Shown piece after piece: positions 39,640 to 47,384 of a stretch of 64,000 nucleotides of DNA. Position numbers and translations under genes: made by a program. Each line of letters starts with the position of its first letter. Position 1 is the stretch's first letter. The stretch spans positions 162,963-226,962 of the forward strand of contig JAAEUE010000290.1 of NCBI GenBank assembly GCA_024227565.1. Direction: 5' to 3'. This DNA is from Alphaproteobacteria bacterium. Its GTDB lineage: Bacteria; Pseudomonadota; Alphaproteobacteria; Rhizobiales; CAJQND01. Below the pieces are notes generated by a model. It was given only the letters and a program-made list of their open reading frames with translations, ran no database searches and was not told where the DNA came from.

Positions 39640-40757
39640 TGGTCGCCATCGATCAGTTCGGTTTCGGAGATCTCGATGCCGAAGCCTGACAGGCCCACAT
39701 AGGTGCGGTCGCGCGATGCCAGAAGCTTGATGGATTTGACCTCCAGATCGCGAAGGATTTGCGCGCCAAGGCCGATGTCGCGCCACACCTGTTCGCGGTT
39801 GCGGGCAGAGGCCGTGTCCTCATCATCCACATCCTCGCCAAGATGGGCACCGGGAACGCCTGCTGCACCGACGCGCAGATAGATCAGGACGCCGCGGCCT
39901 TCGCGTTCGAACCAGTCATACATGCGCTCCAAGGTGCTGCGGTCGCCAAGGACGTCCTCCAGAACGTCTTCACGGTGAAGCCTTGCCGGAACGCCCTTGC
40001 CGCCGGTGATGTCGCCAAAGATCACGGCGAGATGCTCGATGGTGTCAAACGGCGTGGTGTAGGAAATCGCCCTGGCGGTGCCGATCCTGGTTTTGATCTC
40101 GAAGGTGGACACTTGATCAACCAGACGCTCGCGCGATTGGCGGTACTCGATCAGGTCAGCCACGGAGATGATCTTCAGGCCATTCTCCCGGGCGAAGGCG
40201 AACACCTGGTCGCCTTTCTTCACGGTGCCATCATCATTGACCAATTCTGAGATCACGCCCACCGGTGGCAGCTTGGCGAGCTTGGCCAGATCCACCGCAG
40301 CTTCCGTGTGGCCGGAACGCATCAACACGCCGCCGCGCTTGGCGATCAGTGGAAACATGTGTCCGGGGCGGACGAAGTCATCGGCCTGCACATTGCCGTT
40401 GGCCAAGGCCCGGGCGGTGCCGGTGCGCTCGACGGCGGAAATGCCCGTGGTCAGGCCTTCCTTATAGTCCACCGACACGGTGAAGGCGGTGCTCATGGGC
40501 GCGTCGTTGTCGGCCACCATGGGCACGAGGCTCAAGCGGCGGGCTTCCTCGCGCGGCATGGGCACGCAGACAATTCCGGTGGTGTGGCGCACGATGAAGC
40601 CCATCTGTTCGGGCGTGACCTTGGCGGCGGCGACAATCAGATCGCCTTCGTTCTCACGGTCGTCATCATCGACCACCACAACCATTTCGCCGTTGGCGAT
40701 GGCCACGACGGCTTCTTCAACAGGATCAAGTTGTGCTGGATTGGGCTCGTTACTCAT
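39636..40757 (-). CDS. ribB: 3,4-dihydroxy-2-butanone 4-phosphate synthase fused to a degenerate GTP cyclohydrolase II domain
   Basis: 373 residues. The N-terminal RibB domain (about 1-205) keeps DDDDRENEGDLI (31-41), FVRPGHMFPLIAKRGGVLMRSGHTEAAVDLA and other catalytic residues, making a riboflavin precursor from ribulose 5-phosphate. The C-terminal part (about 215-373) aligns with RibA (GRGVLIYLRVG, IGLGAQILRDLEVKSIKLL) but has no cysteine, so the zinc triad of GTP cyclohydrolase II is absent, and the EGRGIGL loop is changed. It is therefore likely RibB with an inactive RibA-like domain (RibBX type). Confidence 0.9.
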   Translation of the reverse strand: MSNEPNPAQLDPVEEAVVAIANGEMVVVVDDDDRENEGDLIVAAAKVTPEQMGFIVRHTTGIVCVPMPREEARRLSLVPMVADNDAPMSTAFTVSVDYKEGLTTGISAVERTGTARALANGNVQADDFVRPGHMFPLIAKRGGVLMRSGHTEAAVDLAKLAKLPPVGVISELVNDDGTVKKGDQVFAFARENGLKIISVADLIEYRQSRERLVDQVSTFEIKTRIGTARAISYTTPFDTIEHLAVIFGDITGGKGVPARLHREDVLEDVLGDRSTLERMYDWFEREGRGVLIYLRVGAAGVPGAHLGEDVDDEDTASARNREQVWRDIGLGAQILRDLEVKSIKLLASRDRTYVGLSGFGIEISETELIDGDQ

Positions 40758-40783
40758 ACCACTTGGTGCCTCTCGTTACCGTC

Positions 40784-41392
40784 TCAAGCAAACCCGCCAT
40801 TCTGCTGGGCAACCATGCAGAACAACATTGGAATGGAGAGCAGGGTGTTGGTGCGTGAAAACAGCATGGCGCGGCGCGCAGAGGCGGCTTTCTCATCTGC
40901 GTTTGCCTCCACCATGCCCAGCACCTTGCGCTGGTTTGGCCAGATGATGAACCAGACGTTGAACCACATGATGAGACCAAGCCACATGCCGACGCCGATG
41001 GGCGTGCTGGCGCCTTCGTCAATCAGACCCAGCGTCAGGGCTTCCACAAGATAGCCCATCATGCCGGCCAGAATGATGCCGGTCACCATGGTGGCCATGG
41101 CGCCCCAGCGGAACCACCACAGGGCAGATGGCGCAATGACCTTGCCGATGGCCGGTTTCTGCTCATCCGGGATATTGGGCATGTTCGGGATCTGCACGAA
41201 GTTGAAATACCACAGAAGGCCGATCCACATGACCCCGCTGAGCACGTGCAGCCAGCGGAAGAAGAAGGCAAACCAGGCATGATCAAGCGCAAAGCCCGTG
41301 CCCACGATCAGCCGGATCAGGATGAACAGAATGACGGTCAGCACAAGGCCGCTGACGACGGTCTTTTGTAGATCAGATAAGATGCTGCTCAT
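40784..41392 (-). CDS. Membrane protein with urate oxidase N-terminal-like domain
   Basis: 202 residues, about five membrane helices. Resembles the membrane part of PuuD urate oxidase: LDHAWFAFFFRWLHVLSGVMWIGLLWYFNFVQIPNMP and WWFRWGAMATMVTGIILA, then MWFNVWFIIWPNQRKVLGM. The His in RWLHV and others could bind haem. The cytochrome c domain of PuuD is missing. No other purine genes adjoin except hpt upstream. It leads an operon with ribB and the AhpD-like gene (26-base gap). Confidence 0.8.
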   Translation of the reverse strand: MSSILSDLQKTVVSGLVLTVILFILIRLIVGTGFALDHAWFAFFFRWLHVLSGVMWIGLLWYFNFVQIPNMPNIPDEQKPAIGKVIAPSALWWFRWGAMATMVTGIILAGMMGYLVEALTLGLIDEGASTPIGVGMWLGLIMWFNVWFIIWPNQRKVLGMVEANADEKAASARRAMLFSRTNTLLSIPMLFCMVAQQNGGFA

Positions 41393-41495
41393 GGGTGTCC
41401 TTCTCCTTTTGGCTTGGGGTGGGGCAATGCCGTGGCGGCCGCTCTAGCTCTTAGCTGCATGCAGGTGCAAGCGCAACCAGAGGGCCAAACAGCGC

Positions 41496-42050
41496 CTAGG
41501 TCTCCACGACGCCGACATATGGCAACTCGCGGAACGAGTGCGCCATGTCCATGCCGTAGCCAACCACGAACAGGTCGGGCGTGCTGAAGCCTAAGAAGTC
41601 GGCGTCAACGTTGGCGGCGCGTTTGCCCGGCTTGTCGAGGAATACGCAAGTTTTCACTTCGCCGGCGCCGCGTGCGACAATCAGATCCTTGGCGAATGCG
41701 ATGGTACGGCCCGATTCCAGAATGTCGTCGATGAGGATCACCGGCCGGTCTCGCACGGTGGATTCAATGTCCCTGAGAATCTGCACCTGGCCGGATGATT
41801 CCAGGTTTTTGCCATAGCTGGACAGGATCATGATATCCATCTCCAGATAGACGCCCTGCTTGTGCAGAGCCCGCAATAGGTCTGCGGCAAAGATGAAGCT
41901 GCCCTTGAGGATGGCCACCACAAGGAGATTTTCATAGTTGTGCGAAGCGATCTCTTCGGCAATGGCGTTAACCCGCTCTGCGACCACTTCTTCATTGTAA
42001 AGAACCCTGATGGTGTGTCCTGCTAAGGTTCGTCTCTCGCCTGAATTCAT
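41496..42050 (-). CDS. hpt: Hypoxanthine phosphoribosyltransferase
   Basis: 184 residues. The PRPP motif is VILIDDILESGRTIAFAKDL, the active-site loop is VVAILKGSFIFAADLLRAL near residues 45-63 and the C-terminal part is DFLGFSTPDLFVVGYGMDMAHSFRELPYVG. Salvages hypoxanthine (and guanine). ATG 42050 gives the usual length; an open frame 300 bases further upstream overlaps the convergent-looking methyltransferase region and is not used. Confidence 0.95.
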   Translation of the reverse strand: MNSGERRTLAGHTIRVLYNEEVVAERVNAIAEEIASHNYENLLVVAILKGSFIFAADLLRALHKQGVYLEMDIMILSSYGKNLESSGQVQILRDIESTVRDRPVILIDDILESGRTIAFAKDLIVARGAGEVKTCVFLDKPGKRAANVDADFLGFSTPDLFVVGYGMDMAHSFRELPYVGVVET

Positions 42051-42123
42051 CGCCCTGCCCTGGTTTTTGTTGCGGCCATCCCCTGTACGTGGCCGGGGAT
42101 TGGAAAGCAATCTTGTAGCGCGT

Positions 42124-42951
42124 CTAGGGCTTGGTGGCCAGCAGCCGGACTCCGCCCAGTTTGCCGCTCTCAAACAGCAGACACACCGAGTGGTAGAATG
42201 CCGCCAAGCTGTCCACAATTGCTTCGCCGTGCACAGCCACCAGCTCGCCGCGTCTGGCAGCCCAAGCGGCAACACGCTCTGCCACATATGGCCGCCAGGT
42301 GTCGGTGCGGTCGCCGAAGTCGATCTCGGCAAATCCGGCTTCCCGCACACCGGCACTATAGGCGTCGCGATAGGGCAGATATTGGCCGTAAAGCATTTGC
42401 GTCAAATGGGCCAGTTCAGCATCGTCGAACTCATCATGCCGAAACAGGTCTTCTACATAGAGCCGGCCACCTGGTTTGAGCGCCTTGTACACTTGGGAGA
42501 GCAGGGTCTGGTGGTCTGCAATGTGATAGAAGCAGAGCCAACTCACCACAGCGTCATAGGATTGCGGCTCGATCTGATGTGTCAGAACATCGGCTTGCAC
42601 GTGCTTAACCTTTGCGGACAGTCCGCATCTTTCGGTCAGGCTTTCCGCCAGGGCATTGAGGTCGGATTGCAGCTCGATCGCGGTGACGCGGCACCCGGTG
42701 CGCTCTGCCAGATAGCGTGCCGGCCCGCCCAGGCCAGAACCAATGTCCAGAACGCGCGATTTGGCGCCGATGCCGGCTTCGGCAATGGCCTCATCCACAG
42801 CGTCAGTACCGAAATAATGGAACTGGTCGAACTGCGAGAGCACATCAACCGTGAGAGGATCATTGGACCCAATGCCGAGGGCGGCCAAGTCGTTGTGGAT
42901 GCGGTCGACCTCTGAATAGAGGTTCATGGATTTTATGGCGGGTGTACTCAT
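42124..42951 (-). CDS. Class I SAM-dependent methyltransferase
   Basis: 275 residues. SAM-binding loop VLDIGSGLGGPARYLAERTG near residues 70-90, then ELQSDLNALAESLTERCGL and the HVQADVLTHQIEPQSYDAVVSWLCFYHI acidic motif. The DAVDEAIAEAGIG region before motif I resembles sarcosine/dimethylglycine or UbiE-like small-molecule methyltransferases; the substrate is open. ATG 42951 is taken; an earlier frame start lies within the SLC13 gene. It starts ten bases beyond the SLC13 stop and probably shares its transcript. Confidence 0.85.
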   Translation of the reverse strand: MSTPAIKSMNLYSEVDRIHNDLAALGIGSNDPLTVDVLSQFDQFHYFGTDAVDEAIAEAGIGAKSRVLDIGSGLGGPARYLAERTGCRVTAIELQSDLNALAESLTERCGLSAKVKHVQADVLTHQIEPQSYDAVVSWLCFYHIADHQTLLSQVYKALKPGGRLYVEDLFRHDEFDDAELAHLTQMLYGQYLPYRDAYSAGVREAGFAEIDFGDRTDTWRPYVAERVAAWAARRGELVAVHGEAIVDSLAAFYHSVCLLFESGKLGGVRLLATKP

Positions 42952-42961
42952 CGCCGGGATC

Positions 42962-44737
42962 CTAAAGCGGCCAGAAGAACAGAATGGACGGCACGCCGAC
43001 GGCAATCACCAGAACTTCCAATGGCAGGCCCATGCGCCAATAGTCGCCGAAACGATATCCGCCCGGGCCCATGATGATGGTGTTGTTCTTGTGCCCGATC
43101 GGTGTGAGGAACGCGCAGGAGGCGGCAACTGCAACGGCCATCAGAAACGGATCAGGGTTGACCCCCAGTTTGCCGGCGATATCGACCGCGATGGGCGCAG
43201 CGATGAGGGCGGTGGCCACATTGTTCAGAACGTCCGAGAGGGTCATGGTGACGATCATCAGGATCGTCAGCACGATGACCGGCGAGTAGCCGGCCGTCCA
43301 GGAAACAATCTGCTGAGCGATCAGTGCGGTTCCACCGGAGGACTCCAACGCAGCGCCAATGGGAATGAGCGAACCCAACAAAACGATCACCGGCCATTCC
43401 ACGCTCTCATAAATCTGGCTCAAGGGAACGATCCTGAGCAAAACATAAAGCGCGACGCAGGCGGCCAGCGCGATCGGCAGATAGAGCCAACCGATGCTGG
43501 CCAACGTGATCGCCAAGGCAAACAGCCCAACGGCGAGCCAAGCTTTGTCCCGTTGGGCCACCTGGAGGCCGCGCGGGGCAAGCGGCAGGCATCCGAGCCA
43601 GGACACGGCATCTTCCACATCCTTTTCGCGGCCAAGAAGAAGCAGGATGTCGCCAGGCTGAAGGGTCAGCTTGCGCACGCGCTCGCGGAATTTCTTGCCC
43701 TGCCGCGAAACCCCCAACAGCGTGACGCCGTGACGATAGAGGAGGCGCACATCAAGTGCCGAACGGCCGGCAATGCGGGCATTGTCTGAAACCACCACTT
43801 CGCTCATGGACAAGGTGCCGGCAAAGGCGCCGGCATGCTTTTGCCCGCCGGCATATTGCAGGCCGGCAGCGCCCACGAAGGTTTCAATCGCGTCTGGCCC
43901 AGCTTCCAGAACCAGCACGTCGCCCTTGCGGATGTTCTCGCTGCGGGCAAATCCCGGCAGGCGTTTGCCCCGGCGCACCAGTCCCAGAATTTGCACGTCG
44001 TTCTCTTCGGCCAGCCCGTGGAGGTCGCGGACGTATTTGCCGATGCTGGCTGAATTGTCCGGCACCGACGCCTCGGCCACATAGCCTTCGAGATCGGTCA
44101 GTTCGCTGGCCGTGTTGTGCTTGGTGCGCTCTGCCGGGATGAACCGCCACCCGATCAGAGCGATGTAGATAACGCCGATGATGGCGATGGTTGCGCCAAC
44201 CGGTGCAAAATCGAACATGCTGTAGGCGTCGCCCAGGGCGCTCTCGCGGAACTGGGCAATCACGATGTTTGGCGGGGTGCCGATCAGGGTGATCATGCCG
44301 CCCAAGATGGAGGCAAACGACAGGGGCATGAGCGTGAGAGCCGGTGAGCGCTTCGCCCGGCTGGCAGCTTGCATGTCTACCGGCATGAGCAGGGCGAGGG
44401 CGGCCACATTGTTCATCATGGCCGACAGGCCGGCAGATAGTGCGGACATGATGCCGATGTGCGCGGCCAGCGAGCGCCCCGACGATATGAGATGGCGCGT
44501 GATCAGCTCGATGGCACCTGATGCGAACAGGCCGCGCGAAACAATCAACACCAGCGCAATGATGACCGTGGCCGGATGGCCAAAGCCGGAGAAGGCGGCG
44601 TCCTTTGGAACAACGCCCGCAACCAGGGCCACGGCAAGCGCGCTGAAGGCGATCAGGTCATAGCGGAACCGGCCCCAGATCAAGAGGCCGAATATGCATC
44701 CCAACAAGGCGAACAGAACGATTTGGTCTTGTGTCAT
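42962..44737 (-). CDS. SLC13/DASS-family transporter with paired TrkA-C domains
   Basis: 591 residues. Two blocks of membrane helices (about 1-180 and 395-590) flank two cytosolic RCK-C/TrkA-C domains (about 200-375; GLVRRGKRLPGFARSENIRKGDVLVLEAGPDAIETF and LLGVSRQGKKFRERVRKLTLQPGDILLLLG). The helices carry the family SNN/TNN-like ALSAMMNNVAALALLMPV and TLIGTPPNIVI. Likely carries sulfate, citrate or dicarboxylates. ATG 44737 gives MTQDQIVLFALL; an earlier ATG is nine codons upstream. Followed by a methyltransferase gene. Confidence 0.9.
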   Translation of the reverse strand: MTQDQIVLFALLGCIFGLLIWGRFRYDLIAFSALAVALVAGVVPKDAAFSGFGHPATVIIALVLIVSRGLFASGAIELITRHLISSGRSLAAHIGIMSALSAGLSAMMNNVAALALLMPVDMQAASRAKRSPALTLMPLSFASILGGMITLIGTPPNIVIAQFRESALGDAYSMFDFAPVGATIAIIGVIYIALIGWRFIPAERTKHNTASELTDLEGYVAEASVPDNSASIGKYVRDLHGLAEENDVQILGLVRRGKRLPGFARSENIRKGDVLVLEAGPDAIETFVGAAGLQYAGGQKHAGAFAGTLSMSEVVVSDNARIAGRSALDVRLLYRHGVTLLGVSRQGKKFRERVRKLTLQPGDILLLLGREKDVEDAVSWLGCLPLAPRGLQVAQRDKAWLAVGLFALAITLASIGWLYLPIALAACVALYVLLRIVPLSQIYESVEWPVIVLLGSLIPIGAALESSGGTALIAQQIVSWTAGYSPVIVLTILMIVTMTLSDVLNNVATALIAAPIAVDIAGKLGVNPDPFLMAVAVAASCAFLTPIGHKNNTIIMGPGGYRFGDYWRMGLPLEVLVIAVGVPSILFFWPL

Positions 44738-44856
44738 TGCCGCGTACACTAACGGCATGCACAAGCATGGCCAAGGGCCTGATTGTCCAACCCTGTTGAG
44801 AGGCGCGGCATCAAGGCTGCCCCCCGGGCGAGGCCTTGATGGATGCGCCTATTTGG

Positions 44857-45084
44857 CTAGGCGCACAACCTTACACCTTGGCTTCCGTCTTGTGCGCTGA
44901 GGAACTCAATGCCCCGCTCTGAGAAAGCGCTGTCGATTTTCGACAGGTTGCGGTTGTGCGGCTTACGCCGACCAGATTCATAGTCTTTTATTGTGCTCAG
45001 TCCCAAGCCGGCGGCGTCTGCGAGATCTGTTTGCGACCACGACAAAAGCGCACGTGCGGCCTTGCTTTGATTGGGAGAAAACAT
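44857..45084 (-). CDS. XRE-family HTH regulator
   Basis: 75 residues, a single Cro/CI helix-turn-helix: SKAARALLSWSQTDLADAAGLGLSTIKDYESGRRKPHNRNL. The last 20 residues, reading IEFLSAQDGSQGVRLCA, match the pattern of small regulators in Hyphomicrobiales. No toxin gene adjoins, so this is not obviously an antitoxin. Stands between the SLC13 gene and the arsR cluster with gaps of about 120 and 250 bases. Confidence 0.9.
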   Translation of the reverse strand: MFSPNQSKAARALLSWSQTDLADAAGLGLSTIKDYESGRRKPHNRNLSKIDSAFSERGIEFLSAQDGSQGVRLCA

Positions 45085-45337
45085 GTTGTCACCACTAGAT
45101 TACTTGTTGCTACACAACGTACTTCAGCGTCCCTCAAGGCTTTTAACGCCCCCCTCACAACCGCAATCGCCAGCCCCCTGGAGAGCGCTTGCCTGAGAAA
45201 ACCGAAGGCTCGAATCGGCTAACCGATTCGATGCCACTTTTTAGCTTGTACAGGTTTCGAGGCAACCGGCGATTCTGCCGGTATTGTCTGCAAATATGCA
45301 GCTTTGAGTTTAGCTATCTAAGATTGCAATTTCTTGG
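45085..45337. other. Gene-free gap with an 8-bp perfect hairpin
   Basis: CGAATCGG (45211-45218) pairs with CCGATTCG (45223-45230) across a CTAA loop, followed within ten bases by CTTTTT on the plus strand. It may be an operator of the XRE gene or a weak terminator. Nothing else was recognised in the gap. Confidence 0.4.
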
Positions 45338-45904
45338 CTATCGCGGGCCCGGATCAGCTTGGGCAGAATTCCAGTCCGGTTTGAACCCCAATACCAGAGC
45401 ATCTGAAGTCAAAGCAGGGTTAAAAAGTCTGTTATGCCAATAGGTTGCCTGCCATTCGTCGGCATCCTGCTCAAACCTGCGGACGGTGCAAAACATCTTG
45501 TAGCGTTGGGTAAACTGCTCAAAGGCAAGAAGGCATTCGCCTTCGTTCAACAGTGTCTTGGCCGTATCCGACGTGCTGTCGAACAGTGCGGCCAATTCGT
45601 CATTGAAGGTTCGTGCCTGTTGAAAATGTGTGCCTTGCAGGAACTGGAGGCCCTTTTCATAGATCTGGGCGGGGTCGTGGGTTTTCTGGCATTGGAAGCG
45701 GAAGAACTCAGTGCTCTCTTCAGAGTCCTGAGGCACCAGCACAGTGGTTACGCCGGCGCTTAGCATCTCGCCGCCCTTCAACAAAACTTGTGGGCGCATG
45801 CCTTCGGCCGGACGCCCGCCTTGCTGGCGCATTGCGATTTGCCGGACCCTGCACTGCCAATTTAGAAAATGGTTACGTACTGTTTCGTCTGAAGTTGCGC
45901 CCAT
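45338..45904 (-). CDS. Conserved hypothetical protein in the arsR-permease operon
   Basis: 188 residues, soluble, no signal peptide. Sequence begins MGATSDETVRNHFLNWQCRVRQIAMRQQGGRP and contains ECLLAFEQFTQRYKMFCTVRRFEQDADEWQATYWHNRLFNPAL. Aromatic-rich, with four cysteines and several histidines spread along the chain, no recognised domain. The gene begins five bases after the permease stop, so the two are certainly co-transcribed. I do not know a function. Confidence 0.75.
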   Translation of the reverse strand: MGATSDETVRNHFLNWQCRVRQIAMRQQGGRPAEGMRPQVLLKGGEMLSAGVTTVLVPQDSEESTEFFRFQCQKTHDPAQIYEKGLQFLQGTHFQQARTFNDELAALFDSTSDTAKTLLNEGECLLAFEQFTQRYKMFCTVRRFEQDADEWQATYWHNRLFNPALTSDALVLGFKPDWNSAQADPGPR

Positions 45905-45909
45905 ACTGC

Positions 45910-46959
45910 TCAGCTTGTGGTTCCTGCAAGTAAGTAAATGTAGCCGGTGATAACCGATCCGGTTACGCCAAGCAGGATGTAGAGCATAAACACAGGTTTG
46001 CGGACAAGGGCATAGACGGCGATGGCAGCAGGAACCGATGACACCGCACCGGCGGTCATGAAGGCCAAGCCGGCAGCTGGGGTCATGCCAAGTTTCATGA
46101 GGCCCGCCACCAAGGGGATTGCCGCATAGCCATTCAAGTAAGACGGCATGCCGATGAGGGCGGCAAGGGGGATGGCGAACAGGTTGCCCGGCCCAACCGC
46201 CGCGGCGATCCAGTCGGACGGCACATAGGCCACCATCAGGCTTTCAAGAAAGAACGCCAGGGCCAGCCATTTACCAAGGAACAAGCCGGTGGATTTGACT
46301 TCGGCCAGAAAGGTCTGGAGGCGCCCGGGGTCTTGCCAGAATGCCCAGGACACCCCTGGGTCTTCATCTTTGCTGCAGCTGCTGCCGCAGGACGCTGCGC
46401 CGATCAACGGGTTCTGCAGAAAGCCAACCCGTTCTGCGCCCAAGGTTGCGAACCCGGCGAACAGACCGAGCGCGACCGCCGCCATGGTTTTGGCCACGGC
46501 GAACTCAAATCCGATGCCCGCGGCGGTCAGGATGAACATTTCAGGATCCATGATCGGTGAGGCAATCCAGAACGCCATCACTGCAGGCAAAGGCACGCCG
46601 GCAGCAAGCAGGGCTGCGATCAGGGGTATGACGCCGCAGGAACAAAACGGTGAGAGCGCCCCCACAAGAGCGGCCGCAATGACAGAGAGGACGAGATTGC
46701 CTGAAAACGCCTTGGCGATGAGGCCATCAAGACCGCTTGCCTTTGCATAACCGGCGAACGCAATGGCCAGGGCGAAAAAGGGCGCGATGTAGAGCGCGCT
46801 ATCAAGGGTGAAGTAAATGCTCCGGGTCATCTGCGAAATATCGTAGAGCCCCAACAGGATCACAGCCGCGATCAACGTTATGACCACTTTGTCGGTTGCG
46901 ACCTTGGAGAACATTTCCCAAAGGCTGGGTCTGGAGAGGGTGCCGGTCAGTTGGCTCAT
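45910..46959 (-). CDS. Permease of the ArsP/COG0701 (DUF318) family
   Basis: 349 residues, about eight to ten membrane helices. The family signature CSCG lies in LSPFCSCGVIPLIAALLAAGVP, and a second GAASCGSSCSKDED loop gives four more cysteines. Homologous ArsP of Campylobacter exports trivalent methylated or aromatic arsenicals; others are uncharacterised. The ATG at 46959 follows an in-frame GTG. Controlled in all likelihood by the adjacent ArsR regulator; a copy of the putative operator sits 11 bases before the start. Confidence 0.87.
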   Translation of the reverse strand: MSQLTGTLSRPSLWEMFSKVATDKVVITLIAAVILLGLYDISQMTRSIYFTLDSALYIAPFFALAIAFAGYAKASGLDGLIAKAFSGNLVLSVIAAALVGALSPFCSCGVIPLIAALLAAGVPLPAVMAFWIASPIMDPEMFILTAAGIGFEFAVAKTMAAVALGLFAGFATLGAERVGFLQNPLIGAASCGSSCSKDEDPGVSWAFWQDPGRLQTFLAEVKSTGLFLGKWLALAFFLESLMVAYVPSDWIAAAVGPGNLFAIPLAALIGMPSYLNGYAAIPLVAGLMKLGMTPAAGLAFMTAGAVSSVPAAIAVYALVRKPVFMLYILLGVTGSVITGYIYLLAGTTS

Positions 46960-46969
46960 CACGATGATC

Positions 46970-46989
46970 CTAGAATGTTCGAACTAACA
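46970..46989. promoter_or_regulatory. Putative ArsR operator, copy 1 (upstream of permease)
   Basis: CTAGAATGTTCGAACTAACA, centred on the palindrome GTTCGAAC, matches copy 2 at 47365-47384 at 16 of 20 positions. It lies in the 47-base gap between arsR and the permease gene. Confidence 0.55.
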
Positions 46990-47006
46990 GATGAAAATTT
47001 TAGCGC

Positions 47007-47321
47007 TCAGGCCGCTTCGTCCGCACCCTTCAGGGCAACGCCGGAACAGCAGTTCTCAGTCAACAATTGCACCAGAGCATCGATGCGTTCGAAGTTTGGT
47101 GTGCAGCTCAACACGCGGCCATTGCGGGTTTGCTCGATCAAACCACCAATAACCAGCTGGGAAACATGGTGGGAAAGGGTTGAGGCCGGAATGCCCAAAT
47201 GCTCCTGAAGGGCGCCAACTGGCAAACCCTCAGGCCCCGCCCGCACCAACAGCTGGACGATCTCCAGCCGGTTCGGGTGGCCTAGTTTCTCCAAACTTTT
47301 CGCTGCTTCATTTGTGTTCAT
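47007..47321 (-). CDS. ArsR/SmtB-family transcriptional regulator
   Basis: 104 residues, winged helix. Recognition helix in HLGIPASTLSHHVSQLVIGGLIEQTRNGRVLSCTPN. It has a vicinal Cys91-Cys92 in LTENCCSG, the As(III)/Sb(III)-binding type described for the C-terminal cysteines of Acidithiobacillus ArsR, plus Cys73. No CxCxxC N-terminal motif as in E. coli ArsR. So it is a probable repressor sensing arsenite or a similar thiophilic metalloid. It heads the permease and hypothetical gene. Confidence 0.9.
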   Translation of the reverse strand: MNTNEAAKSLEKLGHPNRLEIVQLLVRAGPEGLPVGALQEHLGIPASTLSHHVSQLVIGGLIEQTRNGRVLSCTPNFERIDALVQLLTENCCSGVALKGADEAA

Positions 47322-47364
47322 GCCATCCTGATAGCGGATGCGCAGATAGAAGTCAACGATATTT

Positions 47365-47384
47365 CTAGTATTTTCGAATTATCA
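47365..47384. promoter_or_regulatory. Putative ArsR operator, copy 2 (upstream of arsR)
   Basis: CTAGTATTTTCGAATTATCA, 44 bases upstream of the arsR ATG and just touching the stop of the neighbouring desulfhydrase gene. Same TTCGAA core and flanking CTAG as copy 1. Expected location for autoregulation. Confidence 0.55.

Noticed and set aside
42010..42915. 301-residue plus-strand frame
   Set aside because: Antisense to the methyltransferase, which has a full SAM motif set.
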